Source: CAYLNH01 sp964384625
Lineage (GTDB): Bacteria; Verrucomicrobiota; Lentisphaeria; JABSQK01
Assembly (NCBI GenBank): GCA_964384625.1
Contig: CAYLNH010000074.1
Span: 1-26,366, forward strand
Reading direction: 5' to 3'
DNA: 26,366 nt
In this document: one piece after another, positions 1-8,555 of the stretch
Layout of the letters: the number at the start of each line of letters is the position of its first letter
Position numbering within the stretch: the stretch's first letter is position 1
Notes under the pieces: model-generated
Told to the model about the DNA's origin: nothing
Databases searched by the model: none
The model's input: the letters and a program-made list of their open reading frames with translations, nothing else
Made by a program: the position numbers and the translations under genes

Positions 1-49
1 GGAGCGGCGACCAAATGTCCCAAACACGTCTTAATTCAGCGCCATTCCA

Positions 50-285
50 GGCTAGCCATACTTGGCGCGAAAAGGGTGCGAGATCGGGTTCCTGCTTTCC
101 GAGAAGAGACCCCAAGCTCAGCCTGGGGAGTATCTATACCCCCTCCAGTTCAACCGGCACACCAGAAACCCGGGGCGGGAGAGTCAGGGCGAAGGCGAAA
201 CGGAAGGGAGGCTGACACTCCCCCGGCACAGCCAGGGGGGATCTTCTGGCGGGAGCTGTAGCTACCCCTGCCGCGAAAAGCCTTC
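50..285. repeat. Intergenic composite repeat region
   Basis: The stretch at 1-375 has no convincing gene and is largely repeat. Positions about 51-135 match, in inverted orientation, the block at about 24488-24566: GCGAAAAGGGT, then CTGCTTTCCGA, then CCCCAAGCTCAG. Positions 202-253 match, again inverted, 13395-13446 (AGGCTG.CACTCCCC, then CACAGCCAGGGGGAT). Positions 258-285 match 24466-24487 in direct orientation (AGCTAC.CC, then GCGAAAAGCC). So fragments of two repeats are joined here. The region lies downstream of the minus-strand SNase-like gene and could carry its terminator. The short plus-strand ORFs across it are compositionally poor and are not called. Confidence 0.7.
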
Positions 286-375
286 TGCCTTCCCCGCGGC
301 CTTGCGCCGCGGGTGAATAAGTTGTTTGATTACACTCCGGTCGCGCCGCCCATTACCGCCGGCTCGGGCGGCTCC

Positions 376-636
376 TCAGAAGGTCTGGATCTGGGCTTCC
401 AGGATGCCGTCGGCCCGGCGGCCGATGATGAAGCAACGCAGACGCCGGCCCAGGAGGGCCTGCCCCAGTTGCTCGGTCGTCTGCAGTCCGGCCAGTTCGG
501 GTTCGTCAATGTCGATGATCGCCACGCGTTCGTAGGCGGCATATCGGTGTTCGTTCCGATTGCCGACCTGCGTCACGTGCAGTTCGAACGTGGCCGGATT
601 GAGAATCCCCGAGACCTCGCCTTTAATGGTATCCAT
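376..636 (-). CDS. Small SNase-fold-like protein (86 aa), hypothetical
   Basis: The 86-residue product starts at ATG 636. A longer reading frame runs upstream to 918, but it crosses the preceding kinase gene and is arginine-rich nonsense. The pattern resembles the staphylococcal nuclease (thermonuclease) barrel: GEVSG near the N-terminus, ATFELHV where SNases have a D-G-D-T strand, then RVAIIDIDEPE aligning with the R-L-x-x-I-D-x-P-E motif, then GQALLGRRL and a final strand pair. The arginine and glutamate of the central motif appear present. The first metal aspartate and the late arginine of the active site do not, so nuclease activity is doubtful. It lies 74 bp downstream of the zinc-ribbon kinase gene on the same strand, so co-transcription is likely. 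The family assignment is a pattern-based guess. Confidence 0.5.
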   Translation of the reverse strand: MDTIKGEVSGILNPATFELHVTQVGNRNEHRYAAYERVAIIDIDEPELAGLQTTEQLGQALLGRRLRCFIIGRRADGILEAQIQTF

Positions 637-710
637 GATAAATCGTGGAGTGCAAACGCGGGCCCAATCCAAGCGTTTGGGGGGCAGGCAGACCTCGGCT
701 GCGGGCGGCG

Positions 711-1877
711 TCAGCCGGCGAGCAGTTTGGTCAGGAGATAGACGCCGGCGAAACCGAAGCCGGCGACCGCGGCGAAGACGCCCATGCAGCCGGACTTCTT
801 CTTCTTCTTGCGCCGCTTTTTCGGTTGGGGCGAGACTGCGTCGTCGTTGCTGGCGGCGGGAGCGGCCTCGGCGGTGCCGGCGAGGATGGCGTCCATCTGA
901 CCGATGAGTTCCTGCCATTCGGCGGGGCGGGCATCCCGATCCTTCTGCATCATCCAGGCGACGAGCGCGGCGGTTTCCGCCGAGGTATTCGGGTTGCGGA
1001 TATTGGTCGGCTCGGGGTCTTCGTCCATGTGTTTCTGCATGAGCAGGATCGGCGCGTCTTCCTGGAAGGGCAGACCGCCGGTGACCATTTCATACAGCAC
1101 ACAACCGAGGGCGTACATGTCGCTGCGGAAGTCAAGGGTTTCATCGGCCTTGATCTGTTCCGGGCTCATGTACTCGGGGGTACCGATGGTGAAGCCGACG
1201 CCGGTCAGGCCCATGGACTGGCCTTCGCTGGATTTGGCGATGCCGAAGCCCATCAGCTTGGCGGTGCCGGAGTCGGTGATGAAGATGTTCGGGGGCTTGA
1301 TGTCGCGATGCAGGATCTTGCGCTGGTCCCAGGCGTACTGCAGGGCCTTGGCGATGCCGCGGGCGATCTCGATCGCCGGGCCTTCGTCGATGGCGCCTTC
1401 CTTGAGGTGCTTTTCCAGCGTATTGCCTTCTTCGTAGTCGCTGGCGAGGAAGAACAGATCGCCGTCCTGTCCGGCGTCGAAGGCGTGAACAATATTCTCA
1501 TGCTGCAGAGAGGCGAGCAATTCGATCTCGCGCGACAGGCGATCGACGCTTTCCTGGTCGGCGTTCTGCAGGATTTCCAGTTGCACCTTGCGGCCGTCGG
1601 TGACGACAGTGGCGGTATATACTTCGCCCAGGCTGCTTTCGCCGAGTTTCTCTTCGACCTTGTAGATGCTGCGGATGACTTTACCCGGTTGAACCGCAGC
1701 GGCGGCTGGGGCTTCACCTTCGGCGCCGTCAGCAGGAGCGTCTTCTTCGCCTTCCGGCCCCGGCACCTGAATCTGGGCTTCGCAATGCGGACAGACTACC
1801 AGGCGCCCGCGCAGCCCCTCCTGATCTGCTTCCATCGAGCCGCCGCATTGGGGGCACTCGAATACCACTGATCCCAT
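711..1877 (-). CDS. Zinc-ribbon Ser/Thr protein kinase-like protein, probable pseudokinase
   Basis: The 388-residue product has three parts. An N-terminal zinc ribbon has C8-x2-C11 and C29-x2-C32. A Hanks-type kinase domain spans about 70-335. A poly-basic stretch (353-361) precedes a C-terminal membrane helix (about 364-386), so the kinase domain should face the cytoplasm with a short tail anchor. HRDIKPPN (190-197) and MSPE (237-240) are intact. Three core motifs are altered: the glycine loop reads LGESSLGEV, the VAIK lysine position reads VQLE (E101), and DFG reads GFG (G210). Loss of both the ATP-anchoring lysine and the metal-binding aspartate predicts a pseudokinase. AGGAG (1884-1888) sits 6 nt before the ATG, which fixes the start. 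It is divergent from the dual-kinase gene, which suggests joint regulation. Confidence 0.88.
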   Translation of the reverse strand: MGSVVFECPQCGGSMEADQEGLRGRLVVCPHCEAQIQVPGPEGEEDAPADGAEGEAPAAAAVQPGKVIRSIYKVEEKLGESSLGEVYTATVVTDGRKVQLEILQNADQESVDRLSREIELLASLQHENIVHAFDAGQDGDLFFLASDYEEGNTLEKHLKEGAIDEGPAIEIARGIAKALQYAWDQRKILHRDIKPPNIFITDSGTAKLMGFGIAKSSEGQSMGLTGVGFTIGTPEYMSPEQIKADETLDFRSDMYALGCVLYEMVTGGLPFQEDAPILLMQKHMDEDPEPTNIRNPNTSAETAALVAWMMQKDRDARPAEWQELIGQMDAILAGTAEAAPAASNDDAVSPQPKKRRKKKKKSGCMGVFAAVAGFGFAGVYLLTKLLAG

Positions 1878-1946
1878 GGTCCACTCCTGTTCGTATTGGC
1901 AGTGTTCACCACCGTCTATGGACGGCTAATGTATTAAGGTAACGGA

Positions 1947-1974
1947 ACTATAGTGTCTGACGGCGGACATGCAA
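1947..1974 (-). promoter_or_regulatory. Candidate sigma70-type promoter for the pseudokinase gene
   Basis: On the minus strand, TTGCAT (1969-1974) and TATAGT (1947-1952) are separated by 16 nt. This would start transcription about 60-65 nt before ATG 1877. It lies in the 264-bp divergent intergenic region. A weaker plus-strand pair, TTGATT (2040-2045) and TTATCT (2061-2066), has only 15 nt spacing and is not called. Confidence 0.35.
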
Positions 1975-2141
1975 ACAGAAAGAATTCAATTGGCCGGCAA
2001 AGCCGCGGTCCGGTCCCCGCCGATAATGGGCTCACTTCGTTGATTTTCCGGCTGTCTTCGTTATCTTCAGAGAGAGCGGGTTCCCGGTTCGGCCGGACTG
2101 TGGCGCGGCCGGTTCCGGCATGATTCCCCGGTGGTACGTCG

Positions 2142-5100
2142 ATGGATACGTTTATACTCGAGCCAGGCAACACAATCAGCCACTTCCGGCTGGAGCGCAA
2201 GCTGGGCGAAGGCGGCATGGGGGCCGTCTATCTCGCGGAAGACCTGACGTTGGCCCGGCAGGTCGCGATCAAGTTCATGAACCGCGCCCTGATCAGCTCG
2301 CAGTCCGCGCTGATCCGCGACACGCTGGAACAGCGGTTTATCCGTGAGGCCCGCAGTGCGGCCGCCATTAACCACCCGAACGTGGCCCAGATCTACGAAG
2401 CCAGTTTCGCCGATGATACCTGGTATATCGCCATGGAGTTCATCGACGGTCAGGATCTGACGGAGCTGCTCGAAAGCGAAGGGGTGATGCCGATTGACGA
2501 TATCTACGACATCGCCAGACAGACCGTCACCGGGCTGAAATTCGCCTGGGAAAATCACAAGATCCTGCATCGCGACATCAAGCCGCATAACCTGATGCGC
2601 ACCGCCGCCGGCATCCTCAAGATTGTCGACCTCGGCCTGGCCAAACCGGTTCTGGCGCCGGACGAGCAGGAGGCGGCAATCAACCTGACCTGCGACGGCA
2701 TCGCCGTCGGCACCCCCCAGTACATGGCGCCGGAACAGGCGGCGGGCGAGCCGATTCTCGATTGTCGCGTGGACATCTATTCTCTCGGCGCCACGCTCTA
2801 TGAACTGGTGACCGGGCGCAAGAGCTTTGCCGCCAGCAGTCCGGCGCTGATCTACAACGCGCAGATGTGTCGCGATTACACGAATATCCCGGAGTTGCGT
2901 CCGGATGCGCCGGCGGCGCTTGTCGACCTGATTCAGCGCATGCTGGAACCAAAGCAGGCCGTGCGGGTGAGCGACTACGATGAGATCCTCGCTGCCCTCA
3001 ACGAAGGCGGCGCTCCGATTGCCGTCCCCGCGTCCCAAGCGGCGCCGACTTTCAAGCGCCCGGAACACGATGTCGACGACCTGCTGCTCGGCCGCTATCG
3101 CATCCTCAAACACCTGGGCGCCAGCCGCGCCGGCGTGGCCTTTCTCTGCCTGGATACCGAGCTCAAGGTCGAGTGCGTGGTGAAAAGCCTGGTGCCGGAT
3201 CGCGAGTTTCCGGCCGGCGAGATGGAGATGATCAAGAACAACTTCCAGAACCTGATCGGCATGGCCCATCCGAACCTGGTTCAGATCCGCGATCTGCGCC
3301 GGGAGGACAACGGTGAACTGCTGGTTGTGATGGAACGGCTCGAGGGGATCAACCTGCGTGAGTATACCCACCTGCATATCACCAGGAACGGCCGGCTCAT
3401 GCTCGAAGAAGCCCTGCCGGTACTGCAGCGCGTGGCCGCCGCCATCGACGCCGTGAACCGGATGCTGGCGTCGACCCACAACGACATCAAGCCGGAGAGC
3501 ATCTTCCTGGTCAACGACTGTACCGAGGTGAAGCTGCTTGACTACGGCATCACGGCGCGGCCGTTGGCGAACTCCAGCACGTCGTCGACGCGGGCGAAAC
3601 CGGCGGAGCCGATGCCGTTGGAGAGTCCGGACTACATGGCCCCCGAGAAGTGGGTGGACGGCGCCATCACGACGTTGGCCGACCAGTACTCGCTCGGTGT
3701 CATCGTGTATGAGATGCTCTCCCGCCGGCTGCCGTTCTGGCTGAACGACCCGCGGCACGAGCCGGAGGACGTCGACGATCCGGTGGAGCGTCGCCGGCAG
3801 TTGCTGGCGAATCTGCGCCAGGAGGTCCTGGAAACCCGGCCGGCGTTGCTGAGGGAGCGGTCGCCGGCGGTCAACGCCGTGCTGTTTCGGGCGTTGGCGA
3901 AGGTTCCCGAGGAACGCTTCCCGGACAGTACGAGCTTCATTGCGGCGTTGGCCAAGGCTGCGCGCGGCGGGCTTGGTCGTGCCCGGGTTCTGCTGATTGC
4001 CGCGGCGGTGGCGGCCCTGGCGGTCCTCGGCTATCTGGCGGCGGACCATTTTTTCCTGTCGCCGGGGTCCTCTGCCGGCGGCGCTCCCCGGCCGCCGCCG
4101 GTCCAGCCCGATGTGCCGGTCGTCGATCCGACCCCGGCGGCACGGCAGGCCGAAGCTGAAGCCGCACGACAACGGGAAGAGGCGGCAAAACGCCGCGCCG
4201 CCGCGGCACAGAAACGGCTCCAGGCCGCCGCGGCACGCGAGGCCGAGGCGAAACGGCAGCAACAGGAAGAAGCCCGCCGCCGGGCTGAAGCAGAGGCAAA
4301 ACGCCGGGCCGAGGCCGAAGCCGAGGCCAGGCAGCAGGCCGAACTGCGCCGTAAGCAACAGGCCGATCTGGCCCGCTTCCAGGCGGCCTATCGCGAAACC
4401 CACGACCGCCTGCAAGCCCTGCCCGACGCCGCGAAATTCCTCAAGCCGGCGGAGGACCAGGCCAGGGCCGCCGGCGCGGTCAGCGAAACCGACGCGCTCA
4501 CGCAGTGTGTGGCCGCGTGGCAGAAGGCGGTGGCCAGGCTGGCGGACGCCGAGGACCAACTCACTCGCCACCATCGGCGGCAGGCGGCGGTGCAGCACCA
4601 GGCTGTGGCGGCGTTCCACAAGAAAGTGAAACGCTGGTCCGACTGGGACCCGGAGATCGGGGAACGCCTGGTTGATTTCGATGTTACCTTCGCCATGGCT
4701 CGGGACCTGCGGAAACAGGAGGACTTCGCCAAAGCCCTGGCGCATTACGGCAAGTGCAGCAAGATCCTCAGCGGCATCGAGAAACTGGTTCAGGCCAGAT
4801 ATACCCCCGCGGCCGGCAAGGACTTCCTGGTGGGCCGCGTCCGTTTGGAGATGGTCTGGATCCCGGCGATGAAGTGCTGGGTGGGCAAGTACGAGGTTAC
4901 CAACGGCCAGTTCCGGCGGTTCAAGCCGCGGCATTCCAGTAAGCAGCACGAAGGCCTGAGCATGAACAAAGACAACCAGCCGGCCTGCTGGCTGAGCTAC
5001 TTCGACGCCGTCGCCTTCTGCGCCTGGCTCAACAACGATGCCCGGATGCGCGGGGCGTTGCCGAAAGACTTCAGTTATCGCCTGCCGACCAAGAAGGAAT

Positions 5101-5483
5101 GGCAGACCTTCGCCGCCTGCGGCAAACCGAACCGCAAGTATCCCTGGGGCGACGACTGGCCGCCGAAGTCCGGCAACTTCGCGGACCAGGAGATGTTCCC
5201 GACGGAATGGAAGCTGAACGGCTACACCGACGACCATCCGGTCACTTGTCCGGTCGAGAAAAGCGGCGCCAATAAGTGGGGGCTGTTCGGCGTCGCCGGG
5301 AACCTGTGGGAGTGGACGACGGAGAAGAAAGGCGATAACCGGGCGGTGTTCGGCGGCGCCTGGAGCTCCTGTGATCGGCGTCTGCTCGAGATCGAACTGA
5401 AGGGCAACAACTTCGCGGACCCGCAGGACAAGTACGACAACGTCGGGTTCCGCGTCCTGCTGGCGCCGGCGGCGGAGAAATAG
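2142..5483 (+). CDS. Tandem Ser/Thr kinase with membrane helix, coiled coil and FGE-sulfatase-like domain
   Basis: The product has 1113 residues. Kinase 1 (about 15-290) has LGEGGMGAVY, VAIK (K44), HRDIKPHN (143-150), DLG in place of DFG (D163) and MAPE (196-199), so it should be active. Kinase 2 (about 318-605) keeps a lysine (K348), but its glycine loop is LGASRAGVA, HRD reads HND (447-449) and DFG reads DYG; it is probably weak or regulatory. A membrane helix (about 615-635) follows, then a Pro-rich linker, an Ala/Glu/Arg coiled coil (665-745), a helical segment, and a C-terminal FGE/SUMF1 (C-type-lectin-like) domain (890-1107). That domain shows YEVTNGQF, YRLPTKKEW, PWGDD, GNLWEWT and VGFRVL. 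With a single helix, the FGE-like domain should be outside and the kinases inside. Only C1077 is near the catalytic cysteine pair of true FGE, so the domain probably binds rather than oxidises. The start at ATG 2142 has GGTGG upstream. Confidence 0.93.
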   Translation: MDTFILEPGNTISHFRLERKLGEGGMGAVYLAEDLTLARQVAIKFMNRALISSQSALIRDTLEQRFIREARSAAAINHPNVAQIYEASFADDTWYIAMEFIDGQDLTELLESEGVMPIDDIYDIARQTVTGLKFAWENHKILHRDIKPHNLMRTAAGILKIVDLGLAKPVLAPDEQEAAINLTCDGIAVGTPQYMAPEQAAGEPILDCRVDIYSLGATLYELVTGRKSFAASSPALIYNAQMCRDYTNIPELRPDAPAALVDLIQRMLEPKQAVRVSDYDEILAALNEGGAPIAVPASQAAPTFKRPEHDVDDLLLGRYRILKHLGASRAGVAFLCLDTELKVECVVKSLVPDREFPAGEMEMIKNNFQNLIGMAHPNLVQIRDLRREDNGELLVVMERLEGINLREYTHLHITRNGRLMLEEALPVLQRVAAAIDAVNRMLASTHNDIKPESIFLVNDCTEVKLLDYGITARPLANSSTSSTRAKPAEPMPLESPDYMAPEKWVDGAITTLADQYSLGVIVYEMLSRRLPFWLNDPRHEPEDVDDPVERRRQLLANLRQEVLETRPALLRERSPAVNAVLFRALAKVPEERFPDSTSFIAALAKAARGGLGRARVLLIAAAVAALAVLGYLAADHFFLSPGSSAGGAPRPPPVQPDVPVVDPTPAARQAEAEAARQREEAAKRRAAAAQKRLQAAAAREAEAKRQQQEEARRRAEAEAKRRAEAEAEARQQAELRRKQQADLARFQAAYRETHDRLQALPDAAKFLKPAEDQARAAGAVSETDALTQCVAAWQKAVARLADAEDQLTRHHRRQAAVQHQAVAAFHKKVKRWSDWDPEIGERLVDFDVTFAMARDLRKQEDFAKALAHYGKCSKILSGIEKLVQARYTPAAGKDFLVGRVRLEMVWIPAMKCWVGKYEVTNGQFRRFKPRHSSKQHEGLSMNKDNQPACWLSYFDAVAFCAWLNNDARMRGALPKDFSYRLPTKKEWQTFAACGKPNRKYPWGDDWPPKSGNFADQEMFPTEWKLNGYTDDHPVTCPVEKSGANKWGLFGVAGNLWEWTTEKKGDNRAVFGGAWSSCDRRLLEIELKGNNFADPQDKYDNVGFRVLLAPAAEK

Positions 5484-5579
5484 TCCCGGTCGGCATCGGC
5501 TTGCATGTTGAGCCCGGTATTACTACAATCACACTGGAAGATCTAGTGTCGGATGACGGTCCGCACTGCGGAAGGCAAC

Positions 5580-8465
5580 ATGGCCGACAAGAAGAAGCTG
5601 GTACTGCGGAAGAAGTCGACCGGCGAGATGCCGGACTCGGGCGCGCCGTCGAAGCCTGCGGCGGAGTCGGAAGGAACCGGTTCGCCGCCGGCACCGGTGA
5701 AGGCCGCCGCCTCCCGGAAGTCGGGCGAGACCTCAATCCCGATTCCCGTTGTGGTGGATGTGGTGAAGAACCTGTGTCTGGCCTTTTCCGACATCACCCT
5801 CTACGACTTCAAGCACCCCCTGGCCCGGAAGCAGATCGGCGAGACCTGGGAACACCTGCGTGCCGTGCTCGAAGAACACGGCACCATCACGCTGAGCCTG
5901 GCCGACAACAAGCTCTTCTTCGAGGGCATCGCGCTGGAAGAGAAAAATCCTTCGGTCAAGAAGCTGTCGCATCATTTCGATGAACTGCAGGTCACCAGCC
6001 TGACGTTTAAGCAGGGCATGGATGCCGAGGAGATGGAGTCCTTCTTTGAGGTCTTCTCCATGGACCACGCGGCGATCGAGGCCGAGGGCGGACTGGAGAA
6101 CGTCTTCGCCGCTCACGGCGTCAAGGACATCCGCCTGAATTCCGCTGTCTATCGGCTGATTCATGAAGACGAAAAGATTGTCGCCGCCGACAGCGTCCTG
6201 ATGGAACGCCGCGGCGTTCGGCTGAAGGATGTCAGGATCGACGATGAGATCGTCCGCTATTTCATCGAGGAACTGTTGCGCCGGGCCGACAAGTCGGATG
6301 TCCTGATCAACCGGATGAAGAACGACCCGGCGGGGCTCGCCGAGCAGGTCGAGCGTATTCTGCACTACAGCGATGACCAGTTGGAAAAGGTGCAGTACGA
6401 AGACCTGATGGAAGCGATGCTGAAGAACATCCGTCTGACCGCCGAGGCAATCGCCCGGTCCGAAGGCCCGTCGGCCGACCCCGAGATCCAGACCGATATG
6501 CAGAAGGCGGTGACATCGGTCGAAGGCGAACTCCAGCGGCGGAAACAGGCGATTGCATCGTCCGGCGCCGTCAACTTCGTTCGGCGGATGACCGACCTGA
6601 TCGCCGCCTACTCCGATGCCGCGCTGGCCGATGCGGCGCGGCGCGAGTTCGTTGAACAGGAGCACTCTCTCGAGGCCGTCCAGAAAATGCTGTCCGAGAT
6701 CTCGATGGATGCCGACGCCAGCCGTCGGCTTCTGCAGAAACTGCAGCACATCATGGAGGACCACGATGTTGACGCCGAAGAGATGCTGGATTTGCTCGAC
6801 GCCCGGCTGAATGCCGCCGCCGGCGAGACCGCCGGGAGCCGGCGGTTATCGGTCAAGACCATCAAGGGCGTTAACTTCGGACCGGTCGTGAGCCGGCTGC
6901 GGCAAAGTGCCGAGATCGGGCTGAAACGGATTCCGGAGGCGCGCAAACTGACCAACTACCTGCAGCATGCCATGGCCCGGGAGGTCCGCCGCCTTGTCGG
7001 TTCGGCCGCGGCCGCCGGCACGGCCGTCGCCGGGGGCGACCGCGTCGAGGAGCTGACGGCGCGGCTGCGGCAACTCGAAGGCGAACTCGATGAAGCCCGC
7101 CGCAAAGCCCGGGAAACCGACGATCTCCAGGCCGAGGTCATGAAGCTCAAAGCGGATGCCGCCAAGAAGAAGGAAGGCATTGCCAAACTCAAGCAGGCCT
7201 GCGTCGATATGCGTTCACAGAAGGACCTCCTGGAACGGCAGCTCCGGGCGGAAATCGAGCATGAACAGCAGCGGCGGGCCGCCATGGAAGCCGAGTTCGA
7301 ACAGCAGCTTGACGATGAAGTCGGCACCGCCATGGGCATGGTCGACGAGAGTGAGAACGTTCGTCTCCGGCTGGAACGGATGGTCAGCACCATGCGCGTC
7401 GGAATTGTCGTGGTTGATCGCGAAGGCCGGGTGGTGACGTCGATCAATGCCGAGAACATCCCCTATCTGCAGTGTGCCAACCTGCCGCCGCCGGAGTTGA
7501 CCGAGGCCCTGCGCAACTTCGACCGATCCACCGTTATCCAGTGTGAGGGTATCGACATCTTCGAGGTGCACAAGGATGAAAACGGCTTCCTGGAGGCGTT
7601 CATGTTCCTGCCGCACCAGGAGGATTCCGTTGATGAACGGCTGGGCGTTCTGACGGAGATCTTTTCCGAGATCGAAGAGGATACCGCCGCGCCCGAACCG
7701 GAACCGGAACCGGAAGCGACCCCTGAACCAGTTGCCGCGCCGCCGCCCACCGCGACATCGACCAAGGCCTCCTTCGAGGCGTTGGTCAGCGAGATCGAAA
7801 AACTGCATCCGGTCCTGCCCGGAGAGACCGGGCAGGTTCCCGCCGCAACTCCGCCGCTCCAGTCTGCGCCGCCGGCTTCGACCGCTGCGCCAGAGCCGGA
7901 ACCGGAAACCTTGTTACCCGAGAAAAACGATGACTCCGAACCCGAGTTCACCAGCATCAAGGGCCGCAAACCCATGCGGATGACCTTCCCCAAGCCGGAT
8001 GCGGACAAAGCGGCAACCGTTGAGCCCGAACCGGCAGCCGCTGAGCCCGTTGCTGCCGAACCGCCGGCAATCACAGCGCCGGTCGCCGGGCCGGAGCCCA
8101 CAGCCGACGAATCCGACCAGTCCCCCGGCGAACCGGTTCCCCCGGCCAAGGAACCGGAGCCGGCGGCAGACTTGCCCGGGCCCGTGATCTCCACGGTCGA
8201 TCCCAACAAGAAGGCGTCGGTGACGTCGATGGTCGCCGCCGCGCCCAAGGACCTCTCGCCGCCGGTTATTTCGACGGATGAAACCCCCAGACGCCGCGGC
8301 ATCAAACCGACGTCCACGCAGGCGCTCAAACGCCTTGGCGCCGAAACCGAAACCGATTCGGAGCCCGCTTCCGAGCCCGACCCCGAGCTCGATGCGCCCG
8401 CCGCCGATCCCAACGCCAGTCTGAAGCCCAGGATCACGCTCAAGAAGCGCAAGCCCAAGACGTAA
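5580..8465 (+). CDS. Large coiled-coil signalling/scaffold-like protein, hypothetical
   Basis: The 961-residue product starts at ATG 5580, which has GGAAGG (5570-5575) just upstream; an in-frame ATG at 5553 lacks such a site. The N-terminal half (about 50-420) is a helical, soluble region that I do not recognise. A long coiled coil (about 495-590) follows. A compact segment (about 600-690) starting NVRLRLERMVSTMRVGIVVV and continuing VDREGRVV looks like a PAS-type sensor core. The last 270 residues are Pro/Glu/Ala-rich low complexity with SMVAAAPKD-like islands. The ends echo each other: KKKLVLRKK at the N-terminus and ITLKKRKPK at the C-terminus. No membrane segment is visible. It follows the dual-kinase gene by 96 bp on the same strand, so it may be its substrate or partner (inference). 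No enzymatic function is claimed. Confidence 0.8.
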   Translation: MADKKKLVLRKKSTGEMPDSGAPSKPAAESEGTGSPPAPVKAAASRKSGETSIPIPVVVDVVKNLCLAFSDITLYDFKHPLARKQIGETWEHLRAVLEEHGTITLSLADNKLFFEGIALEEKNPSVKKLSHHFDELQVTSLTFKQGMDAEEMESFFEVFSMDHAAIEAEGGLENVFAAHGVKDIRLNSAVYRLIHEDEKIVAADSVLMERRGVRLKDVRIDDEIVRYFIEELLRRADKSDVLINRMKNDPAGLAEQVERILHYSDDQLEKVQYEDLMEAMLKNIRLTAEAIARSEGPSADPEIQTDMQKAVTSVEGELQRRKQAIASSGAVNFVRRMTDLIAAYSDAALADAARREFVEQEHSLEAVQKMLSEISMDADASRRLLQKLQHIMEDHDVDAEEMLDLLDARLNAAAGETAGSRRLSVKTIKGVNFGPVVSRLRQSAEIGLKRIPEARKLTNYLQHAMAREVRRLVGSAAAAGTAVAGGDRVEELTARLRQLEGELDEARRKARETDDLQAEVMKLKADAAKKKEGIAKLKQACVDMRSQKDLLERQLRAEIEHEQQRRAAMEAEFEQQLDDEVGTAMGMVDESENVRLRLERMVSTMRVGIVVVDREGRVVTSINAENIPYLQCANLPPPELTEALRNFDRSTVIQCEGIDIFEVHKDENGFLEAFMFLPHQEDSVDERLGVLTEIFSEIEEDTAAPEPEPEPEATPEPVAAPPPTATSTKASFEALVSEIEKLHPVLPGETGQVPAATPPLQSAPPASTAAPEPEPETLLPEKNDDSEPEFTSIKGRKPMRMTFPKPDADKAATVEPEPAAAEPVAAEPPAITAPVAGPEPTADESDQSPGEPVPPAKEPEPAADLPGPVISTVDPNKKASVTSMVAAAPKDLSPPVISTDETPRRRGIKPTSTQALKRLGAETETDSEPASEPDPELDAPAADPNASLKPRITLKKRKPKT

Positions 8466-8555
8466 CCGGTGAATTTCCGGCAATTGTCGGCACGCGGGGT
8501 TGGATCAGCGGCAATCCCTGCCATATTCCCAGCCGATTTCAGCCCCGATGAGACC

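Noticed and set aside
890..1107. Idea that the FGE-like domain of the dual-kinase protein activates the nearby sulfatase
   Set aside because: The domain (protein residues 890-1107, encoded at about 4809-5462) has only one cysteine near the catalytic pair and is fused to kinases behind a membrane helix; a binding role is more likely.
645..1871. 408-codon plus-strand frame opposite the pseudokinase
   Set aside because: Shadow frame; the minus-strand product has the zinc ribbon and HRDIKPPN motif.
2067..5237. 1056-codon open frame on the minus strand opposite the dual-kinase gene
   Set aside because: The plus-strand product has clear kinase and FGE motifs; the antisense frame is open only because of GC-rich codon use and gives no recognisable domain.
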